Below, piece after piece: positions 1 through 8,436 of a stretch of 34,148 nucleotides of DNA (position 1 is the first letter of the stretch; the number at the start of each line of letters is the position of its first letter). A program made the translations under genes and the position numbers. Under the pieces are notes generated by a model that had not been told where the DNA came from, made no database searches, and worked only from the letters and a program-made list of their open reading frames with translations. This DNA is from an uncultured Geobacteraceae bacterium (GTDB taxonomy: Bacteria; Desulfobacterota; Desulfuromonadia; Geobacterales; Pseudopelobacteraceae). The stretch lies in NCBI GenBank assembly GCA_903875605.1, contig CAIQWT010000099.1, positions 1 to 34,148 on the forward strand. Direction: 5' to 3'.

Positions 1-20
1 CTACCAAAAGGAGTGACAAC

Positions 21-1235
21 GTGAAGTTCTCAGTGCTTTTACCAACAAGAAATAGATTAGATCTCTTGAAATATGCCATTGAGTCAGTGAGAAGGCAGGA
101 TTATGATAACTGGGAAATCATTGTTTCTGATAATTACTCGAATGAGGATGTCTTAGGCTATGTTCAGTCTCTCAATGAATTTAGGATAAAATATTTTCGA
201 ACAGATAGCTTTATTCCGGTCACGGACAATTGGAATAATGCACTTTACAAAAGTTCAGGCGATTTTGTAATCATGCTCGGAGATGATGACTGTCTTTTGC
301 AAGGATATTTCACAACCGTTTTTGAAATGATCGAAAAGTATGGTATGCCAGATTTCATTTATTCGAATGCCTTGCTCTATGCCTATCCTGGCGTGATGCC
401 AGGGTATCCTGACGGGTTTTTGCAACCATACAGTTATGCTCCATTTTTTGTCGGGGCTAATGAACCTTTTTGGCTCGCACATGAAGACGCAATTGAGCTA
501 GTAAAAAATGCGATGAATTTCAAAATGGTCTATACATATAATATGCAACACTCCGTTTTAAGTCGTAAGTTCATAGATAGTCTTGAAAATAAAGGACTTT
601 TTTTTCAATCACCATATCCAGATTTCTATGCAACAAACGTTATAATGATGGTCGCTAAAAAAATCCTTATCTGCCCACAGCATCTTGTTACTGTCGGAAT
701 AAGTCCGAAGTCTTTTGGGTTTTATTACTCAAATGCGCGTGAGGAACAGGGCGTTGCGTTTCTCAATAATCTTCCCGATGCTGAAAGTGCTAAAAAATTG
801 AGTCATATAGTACTACCTGGGCTTCAAGATAAGACTTCATGGCTGTTTGCAATGGAGTTACTCCGCATAAATTATGGTAAAGATTATGGTATTAGTGTGA
901 ATTATAGAAGGTACCGTTATCTTCAAATTATCCATGTATATTTCAAGTATTATAAGGACTTACATAGAAATGCACTTGATGTAAATAAATCATTATTGTT
1001 AGTAAAAGAGCTGAGAAGCCAATTAAGTTTGCTTGAAAAAATCATTTATCCATCTGTCCTGTGGATTGCAGCAAAAGGTATGTCTCTTGTACCAGGGTCG
1101 ATAAGAAATTACTCCATCAGACAAATTATGTATTTTCTGAATAAAACCCCTTCACTCGATACAACAATAAATGAGAAAAAGTATTGTAATATTTTAGAGG
1201 TTTTCAAAGATGTGAACCCAAAGAAAAAACATTAG
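21..1235 (+). CDS. GT2 family glycosyltransferase
   Basis: Predicted cytoplasmic GT-A fold glycosyltransferase of 404 residues that would transfer a nucleotide-activated sugar in glycan assembly; donor and acceptor unknown. The N-terminus has the GT2 strand and loop (FSVLLPTRNR, residues 3-11), and the metal-binding acidic motif is GDDD at 87-90. The C-terminal half (about 250-404) has no motif I recognise. The start is GTG at 21, preceded by AAAGGAG at a good distance. The gene is AT-rich: the 60-base line from 601 has 19 G/C by hand count, clearly below most later genes. That suggests a separately acquired glycan gene, which is inference. Family assignment is firm, specificity unknown. Confidence 0.9.
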   Translation: MKFSVLLPTRNRLDLLKYAIESVRRQDYDNWEIIVSDNYSNEDVLGYVQSLNEFRIKYFRTDSFIPVTDNWNNALYKSSGDFVIMLGDDDCLLQGYFTTVFEMIEKYGMPDFIYSNALLYAYPGVMPGYPDGFLQPYSYAPFFVGANEPFWLAHEDAIELVKNAMNFKMVYTYNMQHSVLSRKFIDSLENKGLFFQSPYPDFYATNVIMMVAKKILICPQHLVTVGISPKSFGFYYSNAREEQGVAFLNNLPDAESAKKLSHIVLPGLQDKTSWLFAMELLRINYGKDYGISVNYRRYRYLQIIHVYFKYYKDLHRNALDVNKSLLLVKELRSQLSLLEKIIYPSVLWIAAKGMSLVPGSIRNYSIRQIMYFLNKTPSLDTTINEKKYCNILEVFKDVNPKKKH

Positions 1236-1288
1236 CCATACTGACGGTTACAATTCCAGTAAATATTGCATTTGATGCAAAGGCCGAT

Positions 1289-2344
1289 ATGCCATCTGTA
1301 AAACCAGTTATAAAAGTTGGTATTCTTATTCCAACTTGTAACAGATTACACTTCCTGAAACTAGTTCTTCAGAGTGTTTTCAATCAATCATACAAGGAAA
1401 TTGAAGTAATAATTATTGACAATTCCCTGGCCGCTGAAGTCCCAGAATTTATTTCTTCTACAAAATCGACTAGATTACAGTACGTACGTAACGAACAAAA
1501 CCTCGGCTTGCTTGGCAGTATCAACAAGGGCGTAAGGCTGTTCTCTCCTGAAGTGGCGTGGTGCACGATCCTGCCGGATGACGATCTGCTGGATAAGGAC
1601 TTTATTGCCGCCATGGTTGCCATGCAGGCGGAGTGTGCTGCGCAGGCCGTTATCCACGGGAAAAGAGTGCTGATCGGCGGGTCTGGTGAGGTTATCAGGG
1701 AAGCCTTGCCGGCTCCCAGGTTTGAGTCTGCCGTTGACTACCTGAAAAGCCGTGCCGAACTGAGGCGGGAGACCTTTTTAACGGGTGTTTTCTTCTCGCG
1801 ACAGGCCTTTGAGGCGATTGGCGGCTATCCGCAGTTTGCGACCGGGATGGCCACGGACGATGCTTTCATCTTTGCTCTGTCGCTTCAGGATCGCCTTGTT
1901 TATGCAGAACATGCGGTGGCCTGCATCAGGATGCATGAAGGGGCTGAAAGCCATGACACCCGGTCATGTCGGCATCTGGCAGCTTTGCTCGACTTTAAAA
2001 ATTACGTGATCCGCGCCTTTGATGAGTATGGCGCGGCGCATGGCGAACCTGAAATACGCCAGCCCGCTTCACTCGCCGTGTTGCTGGAAAAGTACGTGGG
2101 TATTCTTGCCAGCAGCTTTTGGCTCAGAGACGTGAAACATATAGTGAACAGCCGGGACAGCGGCGCTGAAGCCGCTCTTGAAACGTTATGCGGCCTTGTG
2201 CCCGGCGCGCCCGTGGCGTTCTCGCTGCGGGTGCGAACCTCAGTGGCACTGAAAAACACATTTGGCTTTTTTCCGGAATGGTATCTGGTCTACCGCGCCT
2301 TTTGGGAGCTTGCCGGCAGTATTAAAAACTATATGTCTATGTGA
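1289..2344 (+). CDS. GT2 family glycosyltransferase, compositionally mosaic
   Basis: Predicted GT-A glycosyltransferase of 351 residues. Residues 11-19 (GILIPTCNR) form the nucleotide-binding strand, IIIDNS follows at 41-46, and the acidic metal motif is PDDD at 96-99. The ATG at 1289 has only a weak ribosome site (AAAGGCC). Composition changes sharply within the gene: 1321-1380 has 19 G/C of 60, 1561-1620 has 33 and 2161-2220 has 41. The N-terminal third matches the AT-rich gene upstream while the rest is GC-rich, as if two sources had been joined near 1490-1510. The frame is intact. A gap of about 150 bases follows, without a clear terminator. Substrate unknown. Confidence 0.88.
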   Translation: MPSVKPVIKVGILIPTCNRLHFLKLVLQSVFNQSYKEIEVIIIDNSLAAEVPEFISSTKSTRLQYVRNEQNLGLLGSINKGVRLFSPEVAWCTILPDDDLLDKDFIAAMVAMQAECAAQAVIHGKRVLIGGSGEVIREALPAPRFESAVDYLKSRAELRRETFLTGVFFSRQAFEAIGGYPQFATGMATDDAFIFALSLQDRLVYAEHAVACIRMHEGAESHDTRSCRHLAALLDFKNYVIRAFDEYGAAHGEPEIRQPASLAVLLEKYVGILASSFWLRDVKHIVNSRDSGAEAALETLCGLVPGAPVAFSLRVRTSVALKNTFGFFPEWYLVYRAFWELAGSIKNYMSM

Positions 2345-2498
2345 GCAACTTATTGTCATAGGTATTGACAGGAAACCTCTCCTGATGAAGAGACTCTTAA
2401 TGGCAGCTAGCTGAAATCAGATCTGAACAAAAAAGTTTCTGTTGGCGGCAGAATTCAGTTGAAAAAGTGCAGTGAGCAAACTATGGAGATGTACCGAA

Positions 2499-3389
2499 AT
2501 GTCGCAGGGAAATGATAAAACTGAATATCTCTTTCGTTGTTGTATCTGTGGCAGCTCAGACATTTCAATTATAGACTCTATTTCATGTATTGCGTCATGC
2601 CAGACATGCGGATATGTTTTCGACAATCCACGTCCGAGTCCTGGAGAAATCGATAGCTTTTACTCTCGTCCGGTCCAGTATGATGAGTGGCTTGGGCAAC
2701 TGCCTGAGAGGGAAAATACCTGGAGACTCCGTTTAAAAGCGGTGCGCCGTCATTCTGTGCCAGGATCATTATTTGATGTCGGAGCGGGAGTCGGACAGTT
2801 TATTGCATTGGCGCAATGTTTTTTCACTTCGGTTTTTGGATCGGAAATTTCTTCAACGGCGGTCGCAATTGCGAAAAAAAATTACGGTCTTGATTTAGTT
2901 GCGGGCCGAATTGAGTCAATTGATTTTGGCGGAAAAAAATATGATAACATTACCCTTTTTCATGTTCTGGAGCATATGCACGAACCTGGAGTTTCGCTCA
3001 AACGATGTTGGGAGCTACTTAATCCCGGTGGGATGATTTTTATTGCTGTGCCTAACGAGCTTGATTCACTTCGACGTCATGTGAGGAAGCTACTCCACTC
3101 ACTAGGATTAAAGCAAATTCGGTACGAGGGCGTGTTGGGGATCTCAAAAATTCGTTTAGACGGATCTCTTTCAGAAATCCATTTGTCACATTTTACTGGA
3201 AAATCTCTGGCAAATGCGTTGGATAAATATGGATTTGATGTAGTCGAGCAAGGTATGGACCCATACTATGTGAGCAAAGGGTGGCAGGAGGTTATTGACA
3301 GTACTTATTTCAATATATGTTCTTTTTTCAAAAAGATAACAGGCATGAACGTGTACAATACCTTATGGATAGTTGGCAGGAAAAGATGA
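2499..3389 (+). CDS. SAM-dependent methyltransferase with N-terminal zinc-ribbon
   Basis: Class I SAM-dependent methyltransferase of 296 residues. A CxxC pair at C15/C18 and another at C34/C37 form a probable zinc ribbon. The SAM motif I is LFDVGAGVG at 91-99, and the VLEHMHEPG region matches the post-I/II block of the Methyltransf_12/23 type. Such zinc-ribbon methyltransferases often sit in polysaccharide clusters and act on nucleotide sugars or glycan ends; the exact target cannot be read here. I chose the ATG at 2499 because GGAG lies 10 bases upstream; a GTG at 2472 in the same frame would add nine residues. The gene is AT-rich (23 of 60 G/C for 2881-2940). The stop overlaps the next start as ATGA. 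Confidence 0.87.
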   Translation: MSQGNDKTEYLFRCCICGSSDISIIDSISCIASCQTCGYVFDNPRPSPGEIDSFYSRPVQYDEWLGQLPERENTWRLRLKAVRRHSVPGSLFDVGAGVGQFIALAQCFFTSVFGSEISSTAVAIAKKNYGLDLVAGRIESIDFGGKKYDNITLFHVLEHMHEPGVSLKRCWELLNPGGMIFIAVPNELDSLRRHVRKLLHSLGLKQIRYEGVLGISKIRLDGSLSEIHLSHFTGKSLANALDKYGFDVVEQGMDPYYVSKGWQEVIDSTYFNICSFFKKITGMNVYNTLWIVGRKR

Positions 3390-4549
3390 GAGTCGGAATC
3401 GATGGAAATATACTGACCCTCAGGAAAACTGGAATTGTAGAATATGCTGCCCGAATTATAAACGGCATTCTTGCAAGTGCGCCTGACGTAAGTTTCAGTG
3501 TCCACCTGCCTACTCCTCTACGAAGGCTCCACAGAAAGGAGGATACAGTATTAAGGGCTCGACAGTATATTGTAGACCCTGCAGGAAAAGTTGCTATGTA
3601 CCCGCAGATTTTTCCTCCTCAGAAGATTCAGCGAAAGCTATGGGATTTTATTGGATATCCTGCAGTAGAGTCTATTATTGGAGAGATTGATGTTTTTCAC
3701 GGGATGTCATATGTCTTACCTCCTCGACGCCGGGCAAAAGGGATTCTCACAATCTGTGACCTTACATTTCTTTTATTTCCTGAGTACCACGCGCAAGGTA
3801 TGCAGTCACTTGCTCGAACAATTCGGCGCCAAGCTCATTCGGCCGATGCCGTAATCGCTATTTCAGAACATACTCGGAAGGATATTGTCGAAAGTTTGGG
3901 TGTTCCAGATGAGCGTGTTGTTGTGACGCTTTTGGCTGCAGACGAAAAATATCGTGTGCTGCCTCGGTCCGAAGTGCTTCCGGTAACTTTCCGTTATGGC
4001 ATTGATGGTGACTACATCCTCTATACTGGAACTCTGGAGCCACGTAAGAATGTCACCGCAATTATTGAGGCGTTCAATATCTTGAAAAGAGAGATGGCCT
4101 TACCCCATCGCCTTGTTATTGCGGGACGGAAAGGCTGGCTTTACGATGGACTATTCAAGCAGATCGAAGAGATAAAATTAGGGCGAGACGTTATATTTAC
4201 GGATTTTGTTCCCGACGAAGATCTTGTGGCGCTTTACAACGGTGCTTCATTATTTGTATATCCGTCGCTCTATGAAGGCTTTGGTCTCCCTCCATTGGAA
4301 GCAATGGCATGCGGCTGTCCGGTGGTTACATCAAATACCTCGTCACTTCCGGAGGTTGTCGGTGACGCCGGACTGATGGTAGATCCCCGCCGTCCGGAAG
4401 AGCTGGCCGAAGCAATGGCAAGGATTATTGAAGATAGCGCTCTAAGAGCGGAGTTGCGCGAAAAAGGGCTCAAGCGGGCGGCTGAGTTTAGTTGGCGGCG
4501 CTGTGCGGAAGAAACTCTGGCGGTGTATCGGGAGTTGACTGGAAAATGA
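3386..4549 (+). CDS. GT4 family glycosyltransferase (WbpY/MtfB-like)
   Basis: GT-B fold retaining glycosyltransferase of the GT4 family, 387 residues, predicted cytoplasmic and probably adding mannose- or rhamnose-like sugars (inference from family). It begins MRVGIDGN. The acceptor-side domain carries ICDLTFLLFPEYH and AVIAISEHTRKDI. The donor domain has [21 protein letters not shown] and the catalytic E-x7-E motif EGFGLPPLE. The ATG at 3386 overlaps the previous stop (ATGA) with AGG just upstream; a longer frame from 3317 would run inside the methyltransferase and lacks family similarity. It is closest in the window to the GT4 at 12400, sharing [16 protein letters not shown] and [10 protein letters not shown]. 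Confidence 0.93.
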   Translation: MRVGIDGNILTLRKTGIVEYAARIINGILASAPDVSFSVHLPTPLRRLHRKEDTVLRARQYIVDPAGKVAMYPQIFPPQKIQRKLWDFIGYPAVESIIGEIDVFHGMSYVLPPRRRAKGILTICDLTFLLFPEYHAQGMQSLARTIRRQAHSADAVIAISEHTRKDIVESLGVPDERVVVTLLAADEKYRVLPRSEVLPVTFRYGIDGDYILYTGTLEPRKNVTAIIEAFNILKREMALPHRLVIAGRKGWLYDGLFKQIEEIKLGRDVIFTDFVPDEDLVALYNGASLFVYPSLYEGFGLPPLEAMACGCPVVTSNTSSLPEVVGDAGLMVDPRRPEELAEAMARIIEDSALRAELREKGLKRAAEFSWRRCAEETLAVYRELTGK

Positions 4550-4562
4550 AAAGGGTGACGAT

Positions 4563-5450
4563 CTGAAAGTACCTTACGTTGCGGCAGTCGTTCCTATTCA
4601 TAACGGCAGGGAAGAGACTATCGCCTTTCTTGAATCAATGAGGCACGTATCGTATCAAAATTTGGCAATTGTTATTGTTGATGACGGTTCGACAGATGGC
4701 TCTTCAGAAGCTATTGCCAACAGCTTCCCGCAAATCAAGATCATCAAGGGTGACGGGACACTCTGGTGGGCCGGCGCCACAAACGCTGGGATTCGCGAAG
4801 CGCTTGCCGGTGGCGCGGATTACATTCTGACCATAAACAACGACAATGTAGTGGACCCCCGATTTCTGGAGCCTCTGCTTGAAACGGCTTGTGATAATCC
4901 CCGCAGTCTGGTCACTTCAAAAATGATTGATTACCATGACCATACGTTTGTCTGCTCGTTTGGCGGTAAGATCGACTGGCTCCTGGGAGAGATAAGAGAT
5001 TATACGAGCCGGCGTGATAGCTGTGATTTTGACAAGCTGATGGATTGCGATTGGCTGCATGGCAGTTCCACTCTGATTCCGGCGGCCGCTTTTCGTGAAC
5101 TGGGAATGCTGGATAATGAGAACTGCCCCCAATACCATGGAGATGCTGAATTAGCTCTGCGGGCAAAGAAGAAGGGCTATCGCCTCCTAGTGGAACCGCG
5201 TAGCATTGTCTTTCACCGCACGGCTATTTCCGCAGGCACTCATTCGCTGAACGCTGGTAAAATTTCAGATCTCATCAGGGATATTAGGTCACCTTTTTAT
5301 TATCAAGCCAATCACAAACTGTACCGGGATTACTGCCCGTACCGCCCGTTTCAACTGCTGCTCGGCATCAGGTATGCGCGGTTGCTCTACTCGCTGTTAC
5401 GCCGCACGTTTATTGACCGGACTCGCAGCCGTTATAATCAGACGATGTAA
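4563..5450 (+). CDS. GT2 family glycosyltransferase (rhamnosyltransferase-like), probable CTG start
   Basis: GT-A glycosyltransferase, 295 residues if started at 4563. Conserved blocks are VAAVVPIHNGREE at the N-terminus, IVIVDDGSTDGSS, the GDGTLWWAGATNAGI segment typical of rhamnosyltransferase-like GT2 enzymes, the metal motif NNDN, and a late HGDAEL acidic site. The first ATG in frame is at 4638, but that would remove the first strand and loop of the Rossmann core. The frame is open back to a TGA at 4536 and contains no ATG, GTG or TTG before 4638; the best candidate is CTG at 4563, seven bases after AAGGG. Thus a CTG start, or a sequence error or mutated start, is likely. Translation could be coupled to the GT4 gene ending 13 bases upstream. 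Confidence 0.82.
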   Translation: MKVPYVAAVVPIHNGREETIAFLESMRHVSYQNLAIVIVDDGSTDGSSEAIANSFPQIKIIKGDGTLWWAGATNAGIREALAGGADYILTINNDNVVDPRFLEPLLETACDNPRSLVTSKMIDYHDHTFVCSFGGKIDWLLGEIRDYTSRRDSCDFDKLMDCDWLHGSSTLIPAAAFRELGMLDNENCPQYHGDAELALRAKKKGYRLLVEPRSIVFHRTAISAGTHSLNAGKISDLIRDIRSPFYYQANHKLYRDYCPYRPFQLLLGIRYARLLYSLLRRTFIDRTRSRYNQTM

Positions 5451-5459
5451 GGAGAATAC

Positions 5460-6602
5460 GTGAAGGTCTGTATTGACGCACGACCGGTGCAAAATGCCAA
5501 TAGGGTGCGCGGCATAGGTGTGCTCATCAATAACCTGTTGAGTGCGATGGGGCAGCAGCAGATTGAAGGCGATGATTTCGTCCTTGTGACCCAGCGTGGC
5601 CGCGAGTTTGCCCCGTATTTTGATAGGGAAGAACAGCTTGAGACATTCCGCCTCGAGCGTCCCAACCGTTTTAACTGGATTGCCGACCAACTGTTCCTGC
5701 CGGGCTTGGTCAAGAAGAGTGGTGCTGACGTATTCTTTGCAACAGACTTTAACAGTTATCTTATGCCTTCAAAAAATGTAAAGGTCGTCGCCATGGCCTA
5801 CGATCTCATACCGTTTCTTTTTCCCGAGGTTATGGATGGCCAACCTTTGCCTGTGCAGATTGGCTGGCGGATCAATTTTCAAAAGCTCAAATCTGCGGAT
5901 GCGGTAATTGCCATTTCTGAGGCTACCAAGGATGACCTGGTGCGTCTTTTCGCTGTCGCGCCGAAGCGGATACATGTGATCCACCCAGGTATTGATCATG
6001 ATCTGTTCAATATGTCCAATTCAGGCGACGCGACGCGCGCGGATGTGTTGCTGGATCGCTATGGTATCACCGGGCGGTTTCTCCTGTATGTGGGGGATTC
6101 GGAGTGGCGCAAAAATCTGCATCGTGTGCTGCAGGCTCTGGCTCTGCTTGACGGAGATATCAAGTTGCTGCTGGTTGGGAAAAGGGCTAAGGGAGACGTA
6201 GTCCTGCAAGGGTGGATTCGTGAGCTCGGTCTTGAGGAGCGTGTCGTAACACCCGGATATGTAGCGGATGAAGATCTACCACCGCTTTATGGTGCTGCAG
6301 AGGTTTTTATCTTCCCCTCTCTGTATGAAGGTTTTGGCTTGCCGGTAATTGAAGCTATGGCCTGCGGCTGTCCGGTCATAACCTCTAATGTCTCGTCAAT
6401 GCCGGAAATAGCCGGTGATGCTGCACTACTTGTTGATCCGGTTAATGTTGAACAGATCGCTGAGACAATAAATAAGATACTGAATGAAAAAGGATTGCAA
6501 TCTGCTCTTTCAGAAAAAGGTGTTAGAAGGGCAGCCTTTTTTTCTTGGGAAAAATCTGCACAGGAGACCATTGCACTTATTAGGTCAATTGCTGCCCAAT
6601 GA
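5460..6602 (+). CDS. GT4 family glycosyltransferase
   Basis: GT-B retaining glycosyltransferase of 380 residues, probably acting on the cytoplasmic glycan intermediate. It starts MKVCIDARPVQN and contains RGIGVLINNLL, AYDLIPFLFPE, AVIAISEATKDD, YVGDSEWRKN and the E-x7-E motif EGFGLPVIE. The start is GTG at 5460, preceded by AAGGAG. The 3' end overlaps the next gene by four bases (ATGA at 6599). It shares SNVSSMPE followed by [10 protein letters not shown] with the adjacent GT4 at 6599, so the two look like a tandem paralogous pair. Donor sugar is not predictable. Confidence 0.93.
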   Translation: MKVCIDARPVQNANRVRGIGVLINNLLSAMGQQQIEGDDFVLVTQRGREFAPYFDREEQLETFRLERPNRFNWIADQLFLPGLVKKSGADVFFATDFNSYLMPSKNVKVVAMAYDLIPFLFPEVMDGQPLPVQIGWRINFQKLKSADAVIAISEATKDDLVRLFAVAPKRIHVIHPGIDHDLFNMSNSGDATRADVLLDRYGITGRFLLYVGDSEWRKNLHRVLQALALLDGDIKLLLVGKRAKGDVVLQGWIRELGLEERVVTPGYVADEDLPPLYGAAEVFIFPSLYEGFGLPVIEAMACGCPVITSNVSSMPEIAGDAALLVDPVNVEQIAETINKILNEKGLQSALSEKGVRRAAFFSWEKSAQETIALIRSIAAQ

Positions 6603-7720
6603 ACGGATCTCTATTGAATATCGGTGTTGTTACCGCCTTTCTTGGCAACCTGCGGGCGGGTACCTGGACCTACACCTGGAATCTTCTTAAGGGATTGGGG
6701 GCAAAGGCCGGTGTTACGGCAGTTGATCGTGAACAGCGCTTACTGCCTGGGCTTGAAGACATAAATCTGACGGATTTTCCGGGTGGGGGGAGGGCACTTG
6801 CTAAACTTGTGTGGCCTAATTTCACCTTGCCGGACAAGGCCGGTATAGCAGGATTTGACCTTGTTCATTGTACGACCCCTTATGGTACCTTCAGGCAAAC
6901 TGCTTATAAAAAAATAATAACAATATGTGACGTAACGCCGCTGCTTTTTCCCGAAACCCACGGCAAGATGAATGTATGGCATCATCGTTTTATATTGCCG
7001 TCAATCCTGAAGCAGGCTGATCATATTATCACCATCAGTGAAACTTCCAAAAGAGATATAATTCGCTATTTCAAGGTGCCAGAGGACAAGATTACCGTCA
7101 CTCTGCTGGCCGCTAACAATGCATTTCAAGAAATCCCGCACGGAATTCCTGCCGATGATATTGCAAAAATATCGCGACCGTACATACTCAACGTGGGTAC
7201 GCTTGAACCACGAAAGAATCTGGAAGGATTGCTCCGCGCTTTTGCCGTTGCGCGCCGGAAAGGTATGCCACACACATTGGTTATTACCGGAGCCAGGGGA
7301 TGGGGTAAGTCGCCACTGGCGGGTCTCATAGAGACATTGTCACTGGGTGATTCTGTCCTTTTCACAGGTTTTGTTAATGACAATGATCTACCGCATCTGT
7401 ATAAAGGAGCAGACTTTTTTGTCTATCCGTCACTGTATGAAGGATTTGGCTTACCGATTCTTGAGGCAATGAATTGCGGTACCCCTGTTATAACTTCAAA
7501 TGTATCATCAATGCCGGAAGTTGCCGGTGATGCGGCGTTGCTTGTAGATCCTCTAAGTCAGTCTGAATTGGCTGATGCGATCTTTAGGCTGGCTGGAGAC
7601 CCGGAACTGCGTAATACCATGTTACTCAAGGGTATTAAGCGTGCGGCGCACTTTTCGTGGCAGAAAACTGTTGATGAGACGTTCTCGGTGTATGAAAAAA
7701 TATTGAAAGGACGAATTTAA
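6599..7720 (+). CDS. GT4 family glycosyltransferase
   Basis: GT-B retaining glycosyltransferase of 373 residues. Visible blocks are [55 protein letters not shown] and the E-x7-E motif EGFGLPILE, followed by [19 protein letters not shown]. The ATG overlaps the upstream stop and has no strong ribosome site, so translational coupling is likely. The N-terminus ([21 protein letters not shown]) keeps the glycine-containing loop of the family. It probably works in sequence with the neighbouring GT4 in building a repeat unit; which linkage each makes is unknown. Confidence 0.93.
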   Translation: MNGSLLNIGVVTAFLGNLRAGTWTYTWNLLKGLGAKAGVTAVDREQRLLPGLEDINLTDFPGGGRALAKLVWPNFTLPDKAGIAGFDLVHCTTPYGTFRQTAYKKIITICDVTPLLFPETHGKMNVWHHRFILPSILKQADHIITISETSKRDIIRYFKVPEDKITVTLLAANNAFQEIPHGIPADDIAKISRPYILNVGTLEPRKNLEGLLRAFAVARRKGMPHTLVITGARGWGKSPLAGLIETLSLGDSVLFTGFVNDNDLPHLYKGADFFVYPSLYEGFGLPILEAMNCGTPVITSNVSSMPEVAGDAALLVDPLSQSELADAIFRLAGDPELRNTMLLKGIKRAAHFSWQKTVDETFSVYEKILKGRI

Positions 7721-8431
7721 ATGCAGCTTGCTGATGAGGTTCACGTGCAAAAAATATCGGTTGTAATTCCAGTTTTTAACGAACGCAACACAATTATGGA
7801 ATTAATATCAAGGGTAAAGTCTATTCCGTTTGTCACCCAGATCGTAGTGGTTGACGATTGTTCTACTGACGGAACTGCATTAGTTCTACAGGAACTTCGC
7901 GACGATATTATACTGTTTGTTAAACATGAAAAAAACCGGGGAAAAGGGGCTGCTCTCAGGACAGGCTTTACTCATGTTAACGGCGAAATAATAATTATTC
8001 AGGATGCTGATCTTGAATATGATCCTATGGAGTACGAAAAACTGATCAAACCGATTCTGGATGGTAAGGCTGATGTTGTGTACGGTTCTAGATTCAGTGG
8101 CGGGGATATGCATAGAGTCGTATTTTTCTGGCATATGCTTGGCAACAAATTTCTGACATTATTATCCAATATATTTACTAACCTAACTCTTACTGATATG
8201 GAAACTTGTTATAAGGCATTTACCTGTGATGTCCTTAACAAGTTAACAGTAGAGGAAAATCGTTTTGGTTTTGAGCCGGAATTTACCGCCAAAATAGCCA
8301 GAATGAGGGTGAGGCTTTATGAGGTCGGAATTTCCTATTTTGGAAGAACTTATGGAGATGGCAAAAAAATCAGCTGGAAAGATGGGTTTTCTGCCATCCG
8401 CTGCATCATTAAATACAACCTTTTTCGGTAA
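7721..8431 (+). CDS. DPM1-like GT2 polyprenyl-phosphate glycosyltransferase
   Basis: GT2 enzyme of 236 residues closest to the dolichyl/polyprenyl-phosphate mannose synthase group, which moves a sugar from a nucleotide donor to undecaprenyl phosphate on the inner face of the membrane. Motifs: [23 protein letters not shown], the catalytic [26 protein letters not shown] and [12 protein letters not shown]. There is no C-terminal membrane segment, so it would be a DPM1-type soluble or peripheral enzyme. The ATG directly follows the previous stop and has AAAGGA eight bases upstream; a GTG at 7745 is a possible shorter start. With the two multi-pass proteins downstream it suggests lipid-linked sugar donor supply (inference). 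Confidence 0.9.
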   Translation: MQLADEVHVQKISVVIPVFNERNTIMELISRVKSIPFVTQIVVVDDCSTDGTALVLQELRDDIILFVKHEKNRGKGAALRTGFTHVNGEIIIIQDADLEYDPMEYEKLIKPILDGKADVVYGSRFSGGDMHRVVFFWHMLGNKFLTLLSNIFTNLTLTDMETCYKAFTCDVLNKLTVEENRFGFEPEFTAKIARMRVRLYEVGISYFGRTYGDGKKISWKDGFSAIRCIIKYNLFR

Positions 8432-8436
8432 CCTAC

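Noticed and set aside
1236-1288. In-frame codons reading LTVTIPVN before the 1289 gene, like a truncated glycosyltransferase start
   Set aside because: Too short to support a gene remnant; no start codon apart from CTG, and ATG 1289 leads directly into a complete GT2 core.
2365-2393. Perfect TTGACA in the gap before the zinc-ribbon methyltransferase
   Set aside because: No acceptable -10 at 16-18 bases; only a small AAGAGACTCTT palindrome follows.
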